A stretch of 64,000 bases of DNA from Pseudomonas grandcourensis (GTDB lineage: Bacteria > Pseudomonadota > Gammaproteobacteria > Pseudomonadales > Pseudomonadaceae): positions 2,456,501 to 2,520,500 of the forward strand of contig NZ_CP150919.1 in assembly GCF_039909015.1 (NCBI RefSeq), in the 5' to 3' direction. A model generated the notes under the pieces. That model ran no database searches. It worked only from the letters and a program-made list of their open reading frames with translations, and was not told where the DNA came from. Positions 32,929-41,114 of the stretch are shown piece by piece. The position numbers and the translations under genes are program-made. How positions within the stretch are numbered: the first letter of the stretch is position 1; each line of letters starts with the position of its first letter.

Positions 32929-34059
32929 TCAAGTACCACTAGTCGTATCCCCCGGCCAGCCGGCGCGGCGCAACGCCTTGAGCAAGGTCTCGGCATCCAG
33001 CCCCTGCACCCCATGCCCGTTGCCCTCGGCCGTATCGGCGGCGAGCAGGGCATTGATGATGGCTTCTTCCACGGCTTCCGTGGCGGCCAGGAACAGCTCG
33101 CTGATGTGGTCGTTGTTGACCATGCTCAGGTTGTGAGTGGTCGGCGCTTTCTTGCTCTCGTAGGCAGCCGGAGGCACATGATCGTTACCGGTGGCGAAGG
33201 CGATGAAGATGTCGCCGCTGTGGTCTTCATTGCCGCCGCCGGTGCGGGCCAGGCCGAGACTGGCGCGCTGCGCCAGGCGGGTGCACTGGTGTGGCAGCAA
33301 CGGCGCATCGGTGGCCAGGCAGACCACGATCGAACCCATGCCCGGATGGGGTAGCGAGGCCTTGAGGAACGGCGAATCGACCTGTTCCATGTAGCGCCCG
33401 ACCGGGTAGCCATCGACGCGCAGTTCATTGCGAATGCCGTGGTTGGCCTGGACGATCGCCCCCACCGTCCAGCCACCCTGAGCGCTGTTCAAGCGGCGCG
33501 ACGCGGTGCCGATGCCGCCCTTGAATTCGTGGCAGATCATGCCGCTGCCACCGCCGACATTGCCTTCGGCCACTGGGCCGCCCGCCGCCGAATGCACGGC
33601 CTGAGCCACGTGTTCAGGCTTGACGTGAAAGCCGTTGATGTCGTTGAGCAGGCCGTCGAAGGTTTCCAGCACCACCGGCATGTTCCAGTACAGGCGCCCG
33701 TCATCCGGCTGTTGCTCGCGGTCGAGCACGATCAGGGCGTCGCGCACCACGCCCAGGCTGTGGGTGTTGGTGAAGGCAATGGGGCTGGTCAGCAAGCCGG
33801 CCTCGCGAATCCACTCCAGCCCCGTGGCATCGCCGTTGCCGTTGAGCACATGCACACCGGCAAAGCACGGTTGCTGACCGGTGGAACCGGCACGGGGTTC
33901 GATGACAGTGACGCCGGTGAGGATGTCGCGGCCGTTGGCGGTGCGTCCTCGTACATCGCTGTGGCCGACCCGTACGCCGGGAACGTCGGTGATGGCATTG
34001 AGCGGGCCGGGTTGCAGTTGGCCAATCGGGATGTTCAGGTCGCGGGCACGTGGTTTCAT
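32929..34059 (-). CDS. P1-family (DmpA/BapA-like) aminopeptidase
   Basis: 376 residues, the DmpA length. Peptidases of family P1/S58 are Ntn-hydrolases that self-cleave before a Ser to give alpha and beta chains and release N-terminal D- or beta-amino acids or amides. Visible are ITDVPGVRVGHSDV, the NGNGDATG loop, GNVGGGSGMICHEFKGG, and the likely cleavage site HPGMGSIVVCLATDAPL with Ser near residue 243. Start at 34059: a longer in-frame start runs into REP DNA and yields non-family sequence. It is separated from the upstream binding-protein gene by a REP pair, but on the same strand. Context suggests uptake then hydrolysis of an amide-like compound (inference). Confidence 0.88.
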   Translation of the reverse strand: MKPRARDLNIPIGQLQPGPLNAITDVPGVRVGHSDVRGRTANGRDILTGVTVIEPRAGSTGQQPCFAGVHVLNGNGDATGLEWIREAGLLTSPIAFTNTHSLGVVRDALIVLDREQQPDDGRLYWNMPVVLETFDGLLNDINGFHVKPEHVAQAVHSAAGGPVAEGNVGGGSGMICHEFKGGIGTASRRLNSAQGGWTVGAIVQANHGIRNELRVDGYPVGRYMEQVDSPFLKASLPHPGMGSIVVCLATDAPLLPHQCTRLAQRASLGLARTGGGNEDHSGDIFIAFATGNDHVPPAAYESKKAPTTHNLSMVNNDHISELFLAATEAVEEAIINALLAADTAEGNGHGVQGLDAETLLKALRRAGWPGDTTSGT

Positions 34060-34115
34060 GGTTTTCTCATCTTCAAATCGTGGCAGAAAAAAGGGTGTTT
34101 GTTGGGCACCACGGA

Positions 34116-34207
34116 CCCTGTGGGAGCGAGCTTGCTCGCGATAGCGGTGGATCAGTCGCCATCGATGTTGAATGCAGCGGCCCCATCGCGAGCTCGCTCC
34201 CACAGGG
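34116..34207. repeat. REP pair (inverted)
   Basis: CCCTGTGGGAGCGAGC ... GCTCGCTCCCACAGGG arms flank a ~45-bp spacer, between the binding-protein and peptidase genes. Confidence 0.9.
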
Positions 34208-34223
34208 TTTTGTGGTGTCCTCG

Positions 34224-35327
34224 TCACTGGCCGTTTTTGACCTTGCTCCAGATCCGCGTACGCACGCGCTCGGTAGCCGGCGGCAAGGGCTGCAGGGTGA
34301 ACAAGGTGGCCATGGCTTCGGCGGGTGGATAGACAGCCGGGTTGCTGCGGGTCGCTTTGGCCACCAGCGTGGTCGCGCTGCGGTTGCCGTTGGGGTAGTT
34401 GAGGTGGTCACTGACCGGGGCGATGACTTCGGCGCGCATCAGGTAGTCGATGAAGGCCATGCCTTGTTCCGGGTGCGGCGCATCCTTGAGCAGCACCAGG
34501 GTGTCGAACCACACCGGCGCGCCTTCCTTGGGCAAGCTGTAGGCGATCTTCACGCCGTTGCCGGCCTGCTCGGCGGTGTTCCTGGCTTCGAGCATCGCGC
34601 CGGACCAGCCCACCGCCACGCAGATGTTGCCGTTGGACAGGTCGCTGATGAACTTCGACGAGTTGAAGTAGGCGATATGCGGGCGCAGTTTGAGCAACAG
34701 CGCTTCGGCCTTCTTGTAGTCCTCGGGGTTGGTGCTGTTGGGTGGCAGGCCGAGGTAATGCAGGGCGACCGGCAGCATCTCCGACGGCGAGTCGAGCATG
34801 GCCACGCCGCATTGGCCGAGTTTGGCCAGGTTCTCTTCCTTGAACACCAGGTCCCAGGAATCCACCGGCGCCTTGTCACCCAGCGCTGCGCGGACTTTGT
34901 CGATGTTGTAGCCGATGCCGTTGGTGCCCCACAGGTAGGGCACGGCGTACTGGTTGCCCGGATCGTTGTTGGCCAGTTTCGCCAGCAGTTCGGTGTCCAT
35001 GTTTTTGAAGTCCGGCATCTGCGCACGGGGCAGGGGGGCGAGGGCGCCGGCCTTGATCAGCGTGGGCAAACTGAAGTTGCTGGCCACCACCACGTCGTAG
35101 CCGCTGCGGCTGGTGAGCAACTTGCCTTCCAGCACTTCGGCGCTGTCGAAGGTGTCGTAGACCGGCGCAATCCCGGTGTCACGCTTGAAGTCCTGCAAGG
35201 TGGTCGGGCCGATGTAGTCGTACCAGTTGTACACGTGCACCGTCGGGGCTTCGATCGCAAAAGCCGACAGCGAAACCGCCAGGCAAGCGCCAAACCCCAG
35301 ATTGAAATACAAGCGGTGACGACTCAT
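34224..35327 (-). CDS. Polyamine-type ABC substrate-binding protein (SpuD/PotF-like), orphan
   Basis: 367 residues with a signal peptide (LGFGACLAVSLSAFA) and a PotF/SpuD fold. The opening VHVYNWYDYIGPTTLQDF is the family hallmark, and VVVASNFSLPTLIKAGAL and VPYLWGTNGIGYN follow. It should bind a spermidine- or putrescine-like amine in the periplasm. No permease or ATPase gene adjoins it, so it must borrow a transporter or act as a sensor. The LuxR-type regulator gene is divergent from it across a 110-bp gap that contains a 6-bp inverted repeat. Downstream on the same strand is the P1 peptidase gene. Confidence 0.9.
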   Translation of the reverse strand: MSRHRLYFNLGFGACLAVSLSAFAIEAPTVHVYNWYDYIGPTTLQDFKRDTGIAPVYDTFDSAEVLEGKLLTSRSGYDVVVASNFSLPTLIKAGALAPLPRAQMPDFKNMDTELLAKLANNDPGNQYAVPYLWGTNGIGYNIDKVRAALGDKAPVDSWDLVFKEENLAKLGQCGVAMLDSPSEMLPVALHYLGLPPNSTNPEDYKKAEALLLKLRPHIAYFNSSKFISDLSNGNICVAVGWSGAMLEARNTAEQAGNGVKIAYSLPKEGAPVWFDTLVLLKDAPHPEQGMAFIDYLMRAEVIAPVSDHLNYPNGNRSATTLVAKATRSNPAVYPPAEAMATLFTLQPLPPATERVRTRIWSKVKNGQ

Positions 35328-35399
35328 GATGCGGCACTCCTGGCCTGTTGCGGCCGGTGGTAATCAGGAGTTTGCAGCGTATCGACCGGGGTGGCCTTC

Positions 35400-35418
35400 A
35401 CCCATTCCCATCATGGGT
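35400..35418. promoter_or_regulatory. Candidate operator between binding protein and LuxR genes
   Basis: Inverted repeat ACCCAT (35400-35405) / ATGGGT (35413-35418) with a 7-nt spacer, 20 bp before the LuxR start and ~70 bp from the divergent gene. Confidence 0.4.
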
Positions 35419-35437
35419 TACTCAAAAGGGGTAGTGC

Positions 35438-36211
35438 GTGGACGCGTTGTTGAAAGAGTTGCCGGTGCACCAGGGGCTGGCGCGGGTCTTCACGGCGGTG
35501 GGGCGGGACAGTTTCTGGCGTGCGCTGGTCGATACCCTGCGCTTGCTGGTGCCGTTGGATAACGCGCTGGTGGCGCTGATGCGCCCGGGCCATGTACCGC
35601 GTCTGCTGATTGATTTCGACGCTACGGGCCGCATCGACGAGCAGGAAGAACTGGCAGACTACCGCGCCGGCATGTACCTGCTCGACCCGTTCTACCAGGC
35701 CGCCTGCGCGGGCATCGCCGACGGCTTGCACAGCCTCGAATCGGTGGCCCCCGACCAGTTCCAGCACAGTGAGTACTACCTGAGTTACTTCAGTACCGTG
35801 GTCGGTGGGGACGAGTTGCAGTTCATGGTCAACGTCGATGGCGCCGTGCTCGGCCTGTCCCTGGGGCGTGCGACACGCTTCAGCCTCGAGGAGCAGGGCC
35901 GCCTGCTGTGCGTGCGTGACTGGGTGCTGGCGGCGATGCGCCGACACCTGGATTTGCTGCCGTTGGAAGGGCCGGTCGCCGAACCACCGGCGGGCGACCT
36001 GGCGACCTTGCTCGATCGCTTCGACGCACGCCTGACCCTGCGGGAAATCGAAACCGCGCGCCTGATTCTCCAGGGCTTCTCCAGCAAGGCCATCGCCCAG
36101 CAAATGGGCATCTCCCCGGAGACGGTGAAAGTGCACCGGCGCAACCTCTATCACAAGCTCAACGTGAACGGGCATGGCGAGTTGTTTGCGTTGGTGTTGC
36201 GGCCGCGCTGA
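35438..36211 (+). CDS. LuxR-family transcriptional regulator
   Basis: 257 residues from a GTG start with AAGGGG upstream. The C-terminal ~65 residues are a LuxR helix-turn-helix (LTLREIETARLILQGFSSKA, then ISPETVKVHRRNLYHKL). The N-terminal ~185 residues are a possible effector domain (LVPLDNALVALMRPGHVPRL, DPFYQAACAGIADG); the family of that half is not recognised, and it does not resemble the acyl-homoserine-lactone pocket closely. Its position, divergent from the orphan polyamine-binding protein and P1 peptidase genes, makes it their probable regulator. The ACCCAT/ATGGGT repeat in the gap may be its site. Confidence 0.85.
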   Translation: MDALLKELPVHQGLARVFTAVGRDSFWRALVDTLRLLVPLDNALVALMRPGHVPRLLIDFDATGRIDEQEELADYRAGMYLLDPFYQAACAGIADGLHSLESVAPDQFQHSEYYLSYFSTVVGGDELQFMVNVDGAVLGLSLGRATRFSLEEQGRLLCVRDWVLAAMRRHLDLLPLEGPVAEPPAGDLATLLDRFDARLTLREIETARLILQGFSSKAIAQQMGISPETVKVHRRNLYHKLNVNGHGELFALVLRPR

Positions 36212-36229
36212 ACGCCCAAAGGGTCGGTG

Positions 36230-37165
36230 TTACTGCCGAAAAACCAACGCCTTCAACCCACATTCCACATCCGCATCCGGAAACTCCGGCGGGTTCTCCA
36301 GCCGCTGTTCGAACCGCAGGCTTGGCGCCTCGCGGGTCACGCCTTCGATCAGGAAGTCGGCGCCGAACGCCGGGTCGTTCATGCACGCCAGCACGGTACC
36401 TTGGGGGCTGAGCAATTCCGGTAACCGGCGCAGTACGCGCTGGTAGTCCTTGGTCAGCAGGAAGCTGCCTTTCTGGAACGACGGCGGGTCGATGATCACC
36501 AGGTCGTACGGGCCTTTGCCGATCACTTTGCCCCAGGATTTGAACAGGTCGTGGCCGAGGAAACTGACCTTGCTCATGTCGTGGCCGTTGAGCCGGTGGT
36601 TGTCGCGGCCACGGTTCAAGGCCGGGCTCGACATGTCGAGGTTGACCACCTGGCTCGCGCCGCCTTCGATGGCGGCCACCGAGAAGCCGCAGGTGTAGGC
36701 GAACAGGTTCAGCACCCGTTTGCCCTCGGCATTGGCGCGGACCCAGTCGCGGCCGTAGCGCATGTCGAGGAACAGCCCGGTGTTCTGCTTGCGGCCAAGG
36801 TCCACCCGGTACTTCAACCCGCCTTCGGTGATGGTCATTTCCTCGATGACGTCCCCCAGCAGCCATTCGGTGGTGCTTTGCAGCAGGTAGCGGTGTTGCA
36901 GCAACAGGGTATGGGCGCCGGACTGGGCCCATTGCGCTGACTCGGTGATCGCCATCAGCAACTGCTTCAGGTCTTCCAGCTGCGCCGCTTCCGGCTCCTT
37001 GAACAGCGCCACCAGCACCACGCCCTGCAGCCAGTCCACGGTCACTTGCTCCAGCCCAGGCCAGCAGCGGCCACGGCCGTGGAACAGGCGACGGGTTTCG
37101 GCGGGGGCGGTTGCCAGGGCGGTCAGCAGGTGCTGGTTGAGGGTGGCGAGGGCTTCAGGGTTCAT
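36230..37165 (-). CDS. Class I SAM-dependent methyltransferase (RlmI/RlmK-like)
   Basis: 311 residues. An N-terminal substrate-recognition part (RGRCWPGLEQVTVDWLQ) is followed by a Rossmann methyltransferase fold: VLNLFAYTCGFSVAAIEGGA is the SAM motif I region, VVNLDMSSPALNRGR follows, and the catalytic IDPPSFQKG matches the DPPxF motif of rRNA cytosine/guanine methyltransferases. It is shorter than RlmI (no PUA domain), so the target base is uncertain. ATGs at 37198 and 37165 are both possible; the second gives the conserved-looking N-terminus NPEALATLNQHLL. It converges on the LuxR gene. Confidence 0.85.
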   Translation of the reverse strand: MNPEALATLNQHLLTALATAPAETRRLFHGRGRCWPGLEQVTVDWLQGVVLVALFKEPEAAQLEDLKQLLMAITESAQWAQSGAHTLLLQHRYLLQSTTEWLLGDVIEEMTITEGGLKYRVDLGRKQNTGLFLDMRYGRDWVRANAEGKRVLNLFAYTCGFSVAAIEGGASQVVNLDMSSPALNRGRDNHRLNGHDMSKVSFLGHDLFKSWGKVIGKGPYDLVIIDPPSFQKGSFLLTKDYQRVLRRLPELLSPQGTVLACMNDPAFGADFLIEGVTREAPSLRFEQRLENPPEFPDADVECGLKALVFRQ

Positions 37166-37233
37166 CGGGTCGGGTCGGTCATTTGTGGGGGGCGGCATTT
37201 AACCATAATTGCGCAACCGGCGGAGCACCACGG

Positions 37234-37333
37234 AACCCTGTAGGAGTGAGCCTGCTCGCGATGACGGTCCATCAGTCGACATCAATGTTGAATGACAGAC
37301 AGCTATCGCGAGCAGGCTCACTCCTACAGGGTT
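37234..37333. repeat. REP pair (inverted)
   Basis: AACCCTGTAGGAGTGAGCC ... GGCTCACTCCTACAGGGTT, perfect arms around a ~50-bp spacer, between the divergent methyltransferase and cytochrome b genes. Confidence 0.92.
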
Positions 37334-37447
37334 TTGGTCGGCAGTGAATGAGCAGTTATCACGTTTAATTTAACTTTACGTGAGGATTTGGCGATCTTCC
37401 GGCTCCCATAATCGGCTCCAACGAACAACAACAACCGGGAGCCGGAC

Positions 37448-38065
37448 ATGTCGCAGAGCACTGCTTCACCCAAGTCCAGTCATCCACGCTGGCTACGCCT
37501 GACCCATTGGCTCAACGCCTTGGCGGTGGTGGTGATGGTCACCAGCGGCTGGCGCATCTACAACGCCTCGCCGATCTACGAATTCAGCTTTCCCAAGTCG
37601 ATCACCCTCGGCGGCTGGCTTGGCGGCGCGCTGCAATGGCATTTCGCGGCAATGTGGTTCCTGGCGATCAACGGTCTGATTTACCTGGCCTTCAACCTGT
37701 TCAGCGGGCGCCTGAAGCGGCGTTTTTTCCCGGTTTCGCCCAAAGGCGTGCTGCATGACCTGTGGGCCGCCGTGCGCGGAAAACTTGGGCACGCCGACCT
37801 CAGTCATTACAACCAGGTGCAACGGGTGGCGTACCTGTTCGTGATGGTCGATATCACGCTGCTGGTGCTCTCCGGGCTGGTGTTGTGGAAGTCGGTGCAG
37901 TTTCCACTGTTGCGTGAGCTGATGTTCGGTTACGAGGGCGCGCGCCGTGTGCATTTCTTCGCCATGGCGCTGTTGGTGGCCTTTGTGGCGGTGCATCTGT
38001 TGATGGTCGCACTGGTTCCAAAAACGCTGTTGGCCATGATCGTCGGCCGCAAGGAGCAGGTATGA
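37448..38065 (+). CDS. Cytochrome b561-type membrane subunit
   Basis: 205 residues with four membrane helices. Heme-ligand histidines are placed as in Ni/Fe-hydrogenase/YedZ-type b cytochromes: RLTHWLNAL in helix 1, LQWHFAAMWFL in helix 2 and VHFFAMALLVAFVAVHLLM in helix 4. It should hand quinol electrons to the molybdopterin subunit encoded next, whose ATG overlaps its stop (ATGA). GGGAGCC precedes the ATG. The pairing of a b-type cytochrome with a periplasmic Mo oxidoreductase suggests a respiratory reductase or dehydrogenase; the substrate is not evident. Confidence 0.9.
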   Translation: MSQSTASPKSSHPRWLRLTHWLNALAVVVMVTSGWRIYNASPIYEFSFPKSITLGGWLGGALQWHFAAMWFLAINGLIYLAFNLFSGRLKRRFFPVSPKGVLHDLWAAVRGKLGHADLSHYNQVQRVAYLFVMVDITLLVLSGLVLWKSVQFPLLRELMFGYEGARRVHFFAMALLVAFVAVHLLMVALVPKTLLAMIVGRKEQV

Positions 38066-38847
38066 AAAAGCGCATTCAGGTACCCGGGCTGGACGAGGCG
38101 TCGATCCTGACCGACGCCCGCAAGATCCTCGCCCCGCAGATCGAAGACCGCTCGCGCCGCTCGTTCCTGCTGCGTGGCCTGACCCTTGGCGGCGTGGCGA
38201 TGTTGTCCGGTTGCAACATCACCGACAACCAAAGCGTCGAGACCGCGCTGTCGTCCATGTCGCGCTTCAACGATCGGGTGCAGGGCTGGCTGTTCAACCC
38301 CAACGCGATGGCGCCGACCTATCCCGAGTCGATGATCACACGGCCGTTTCCCTTCAATGCCTTTTACGGCATCGACGAGGCACCGACGGTGGAGGAAGAG
38401 GGCTATCGCCTGGAAGTCACCGGGCTGGTCGCCGACAAGCGCAGCTGGCGTCTTGAAGAGCTGCGGGCCATGGCCCAGACCGAGCAGATCACCCGACACA
38501 TTTGCGTCGAAGGCTGGAGTGCGATTGGGCGTTGGGGCGGCGTGCGTTTCAGCGATTTCCTCAAACGCATCGGCGCCGATACCGATGCCAAATACGTCGG
38601 TTTCAAATGCGCCGACGACTATTACACCAGCATCGACATGGCCACCGCGCTGCATGCGCAGACCCTGCTGACGCTGACCTATGACGGCGCGGTGCTGCCG
38701 CGCCAATACGGCTTCCCGATGAAGCTGCGCATGCCCACCAAGCTGGGCTACAAGAACCCCAAACACATTCAGGCGATGTTCGTCACCAACACCTATCCGG
38801 GTGGTTACTGGGAAGACCAGGGCTACAACTGGTTCGGTGGCAGCTGA
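38062..38847 (+). CDS. Tat-exported molybdopterin-dependent oxidoreductase (YedY/sulfite-oxidase fold)
   Basis: 261 residues. A twin-arginine signal is seen (SRRSFLLRG, then LTLGGVAMLSGC). The downstream part has the sulfite-oxidase-superfamily Moco-binding fold, with the molybdenum-ligand Cys in HICVEGWSAIGRWGG near residue 149. The LSGC after the signal could be a lipobox, so the protein may be anchored. It resembles MsrP/YedY but is shorter and more divergent. It is expressed with the overlapping cytochrome b gene and the MXKDX-repeat gene, and works in the periplasm. Protein methionine-sulfoxide reduction is possible but not shown. Confidence 0.9.
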   Translation: MKKRIQVPGLDEASILTDARKILAPQIEDRSRRSFLLRGLTLGGVAMLSGCNITDNQSVETALSSMSRFNDRVQGWLFNPNAMAPTYPESMITRPFPFNAFYGIDEAPTVEEEGYRLEVTGLVADKRSWRLEELRAMAQTEQITRHICVEGWSAIGRWGGVRFSDFLKRIGADTDAKYVGFKCADDYYTSIDMATALHAQTLLTLTYDGAVLPRQYGFPMKLRMPTKLGYKNPKHIQAMFVTNTYPGGYWEDQGYNWFGGS

Positions 38848-38900
38848 TGAACGTGCGAAACATTCACCGTCCGCAAACCCGTGCTTCAAGGAGATTCATC

Positions 38901-39170
38901 ATGAAAAAGTTGACCACCGTTGTTCTGTCCATGTGCCTGGCCGTTGGTGCTGCCTCTGTGTTCGCTGCCGACACGATGAGTAATGACAGCATGAGCAAGG
39001 ATTCGATGTCCAAGGACGCTATGTCCAAGGATGCGATGAAGAAAGACGCGATGAAGAAGACCGATTCGATGTCCAAGGACGCCATGTCCAAGGATGCAAT
39101 GTCCAAGGACGCGATGAAAAAAGACGCAATGTCCAAGGATGCGATGAAGAAAAGCGAAATGTCGCAGTAA
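38901..39170 (+). CDS. Secreted pentapeptide MXKDX-repeat protein
   Basis: 89 residues: signal peptide (VVLSMCLAVGAASVFA), then a mature part made almost entirely of MSKDA/MKKDA pentapeptides. This family is known as MXKDX-repeat proteins, small exported proteins of unknown function found next to Moco oxidoreductases in proteobacteria. The start has AAGGAG eight bases upstream. The many Met residues could be metal ligands or sulfoxide targets of the adjacent system (inference). It ends the three-gene operon; a REP pair follows. Confidence 0.9.
   Translation: MKKLTTVVLSMCLAVGAASVFAADTMSNDSMSKDSMSKDAMSKDAMKKDAMKKTDSMSKDAMSKDAMSKDAMKKDAMSKDAMKKSEMSQ
38970..39160 (+). repeat. 15-bp tandem repeats encoding MXKDX
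   Basis: Degenerate 15-bp units (ATGtccAAGGAcgc pattern) repeated in frame through the mature part of the gene. Copy number is likely to vary between strains. Confidence 0.85.
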
Positions 39171-39191
39171 TTCCAGACAACCGAAATCCCC

Positions 39192-39283
39192 CTGTGGGAG
39201 CGGGCTTGCTCGCGAAAGCGGTGTATCAGTCAACATTGATAGCGACTGATACGACGCCTTCGCGAGCAAGCCCGCTCCCACAG
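39192..39283. repeat. REP pair (inverted)
   Basis: CTGTGGGAGCGGGCTTGC ... GCAAGCCCGCTCCCACAG around a ~55-bp spacer, followed by a T-run so it may also terminate the MXKDX operon. Confidence 0.9.
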
Positions 39284-39305
39284 TTTTTTTGCGCATCCGA
39301 TGGGT

Positions 39306-39333
39306 ATGACTTGAAGTCATGGCCCCATGACTT
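39306..39333. promoter_or_regulatory. Candidate operator of the Fae-homologue operon
   Basis: Palindrome ATGACTT-G-AAGTCAT (39306-39320) followed by a further ATGACTT (39327-39333) exactly 21 bp, two helical turns, from the first. About 220 bp upstream of the Fae-homologue gene. Confidence 0.4.
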
Positions 39334-39550
39334 TTAATGGTTACAGCCCCGCCAACCCCCGGTGTTAAAAAATCGCAAACCAGCTCATCAACAACAAAAA
39401 AGAGCGTTTGCAACCATGAGTGATCATCACTACCGCGTCTTCGCAAGCTTCCCGCTGCGCTCTTCGAACCCAGACTTTTGCCACGCCAGGCTCTCTGCCT
39501 GCGTGCGCTTCTGACCGTCCAAAACATCCCTCTGCGTCCTGACAAGAGTA

Positions 39551-40069
39551 ATGACCATGAAAGAACTCGACCTGTACATCGGTGAAGGTTTCGAAGGCCC
39601 AGGCGTGAACGCCGCGCACATCAACATCCTGATCGGCCCGCGCAACGGCCCGGCAGGGCAGGCATTCGCCAACAGCCTGGCCTCGCCAAGCCAGGGTCAC
39701 TGCCCGTTCATGGTGATCGCCCAGCCGAACATCCCGGTCAAGCCGATGACCCTGTACGTCAACAAAGCCGCGATCAGCAGCGACCTGCACGGCAACGCCA
39801 CCTGGGGCGCGTCCCAGGCAGGTATCGCCAAGGCGGTCCTCGAAGCGCTGCTCGACGGCACCCTGCCGCCGGAAGCCGAAGACGAGTGGGCCATCGTGAC
39901 GGCGAACTGGGTCAACCCGGCCTGCGACGACCTCGATGCGGTGTACCTGAACAACTACAACGCCTGCCGCACCGCGATCCGCGCCGCCCTGACCGGCAAG
40001 CCGGAAACCGCGCAACTGGCCGATGTGGTCAATCACATCAGCAACCCTTTCTACACCCCTAAAGCCTGA
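39551..40069 (+). CDS. Formaldehyde-activating enzyme (Fae) homologue
   Basis: 172 residues, the Fae size. In methylotrophs Fae condenses formaldehyde with tetrahydromethanopterin. Here the N-terminus keeps AAHINILIGPRNGPAG, with the catalytic His equivalent in AHIN near residue 23, then HCPFMVIAQPNIPVKPMTLY. Pseudomonads normally lack the methanopterin pathway, so this homologue probably acts on another aldehyde or cofactor, or only binds it. It starts an operon with an aldo/keto reductase, an aldehyde dehydrogenase and an MFS transporter. A second ATG (39557) is possible as start. The candidate operator at 39306-39333 lies upstream. Confidence 0.85.
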   Translation: MTMKELDLYIGEGFEGPGVNAAHINILIGPRNGPAGQAFANSLASPSQGHCPFMVIAQPNIPVKPMTLYVNKAAISSDLHGNATWGASQAGIAKAVLEALLDGTLPPEAEDEWAIVTANWVNPACDDLDAVYLNNYNACRTAIRAALTGKPETAQLADVVNHISNPFYTPKA

Positions 40070-40079
40070 GGTTCGCGCC

Positions 40080-41114
40080 ATGCAATACATTCGTTTGGGC
40101 AACTCCGGCCTCGAAGTCTCCCGCCTGTGCCTGGGCACCATGAACATGGGCACCCCGGACTGGAAGCCGTGGATCTTCGATGAGAAGAAAAGCGAGCCGA
40201 TCGTCAAGCATGCGCTGGACAACGGCGTGAACTTCATCGACCTGGCGGACTTCTATTCCGCAGGTACAGGTGAAGAAGTGGTGGGGCGCATCGTCAAGCG
40301 CCTGGCCCGTCGTGAAGACCTGGTGATCACCACCAAGGTCGGCTATGGCACCCGCAGCGGCATCAACGCCAGCGGTCACTCGCGCAAGCACATCATGGAC
40401 AGCATCGACGCTTCGCTGAAGCGCCTGGACATGGATTACGTCGACGTCTTCATGCTGCACTACTTCGACGTCAATACCCCGGTTGAAGAGACCATGAGCG
40501 CGATGAACGACATCGTGCGTTCCGGCAAGGCCCGTTATATCGGCGTGTCGACCATGCTCACCGGGCAACTGGCAAAAATCCTCATGGCCTGCGAGCGCAA
40601 TGGCTGGGTCAAACCGATCAACATGCAGCTGCAACTGAACTGTGCCTACCGCGAAGAAGAGCGCGAGATGATCCCGTTCTGCCGCGACCAGGGCCTCGGT
40701 GTCTCGGTGTTCAGCCCACTGGCTCGCGGCCTGCTGACCGGTGACGCGCAGTCGACCCGCAACCAGACCGACTTCTTCACCCAGCAGATGTACAGCGACG
40801 AAGCCTCGTTCGAAATCGCCCATTCGGTACAGCGTGTGGCCCGTGCCCGTGGCGTGTCCAACGCGCAGATTGCCCAGGCGTGGGTGGCCAACCATCCGGG
40901 CGTGGATTGCATGCTGGTCGGCGCCGACACCACCGAGCAGTTCGACAGTGCCCTGGCGGCCCTGGAGACCAGACTCGACGCCGAAGAACTGCATGAGCTG
41001 GAACGCAACTACACCCCGTGCGACGTGATCAACGATTACACCGCCGGCAAACGCATCCTGCGTACCGCCCGTCCGGGTCTGGATCGCTTCAACCTGACCG
41101 AGGCCGTGGCATGA
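40080..41114 (+). CDS. Aldo/keto reductase
   Basis: 344 residues of the AKR TIM barrel. The catalytic tetrad is placed as Asp/Tyr in NFIDLADFYSAGTGEE, Lys in VITTKVGYG and His in VFMLHYFD. The nucleotide site is seen near VLVFSPLARGLL-like SVFSPLARGLLTG and MLVGADTTEQ. It should reduce or oxidise aldehydes with NADPH. It begins 10 nt after the Fae-homologue stop and its stop overlaps the aldehyde dehydrogenase start (ATGA). Together the trio looks like handling of an aldehyde intermediate. Confidence 0.92.
   Translation: MQYIRLGNSGLEVSRLCLGTMNMGTPDWKPWIFDEKKSEPIVKHALDNGVNFIDLADFYSAGTGEEVVGRIVKRLARREDLVITTKVGYGTRSGINASGHSRKHIMDSIDASLKRLDMDYVDVFMLHYFDVNTPVEETMSAMNDIVRSGKARYIGVSTMLTGQLAKILMACERNGWVKPINMQLQLNCAYREEEREMIPFCRDQGLGVSVFSPLARGLLTGDAQSTRNQTDFFTQQMYSDEASFEIAHSVQRVARARGVSNAQIAQAWVANHPGVDCMLVGADTTEQFDSALAALETRLDAEELHELERNYTPCDVINDYTAGKRILRTARPGLDRFNLTEAVA

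Larger units (their letters stand above)
39171..39550. other. Intergenic region with REP pair and candidate operator
   Basis: 380 bp between the MXKDX and Fae-homologue genes. It contains a REP pair, a palindromic candidate operator and, from ~39360, an untranslated stretch leading to the Fae-homologue start. No extra gene was seen. Confidence 0.65.

Noticed and set aside
34060..34227. Longer N-terminus for the P1 peptidase
   Set aside because: The extra residues are translated REP DNA (RYREQARSHR-like text); family homology begins at the ATG at 34059.
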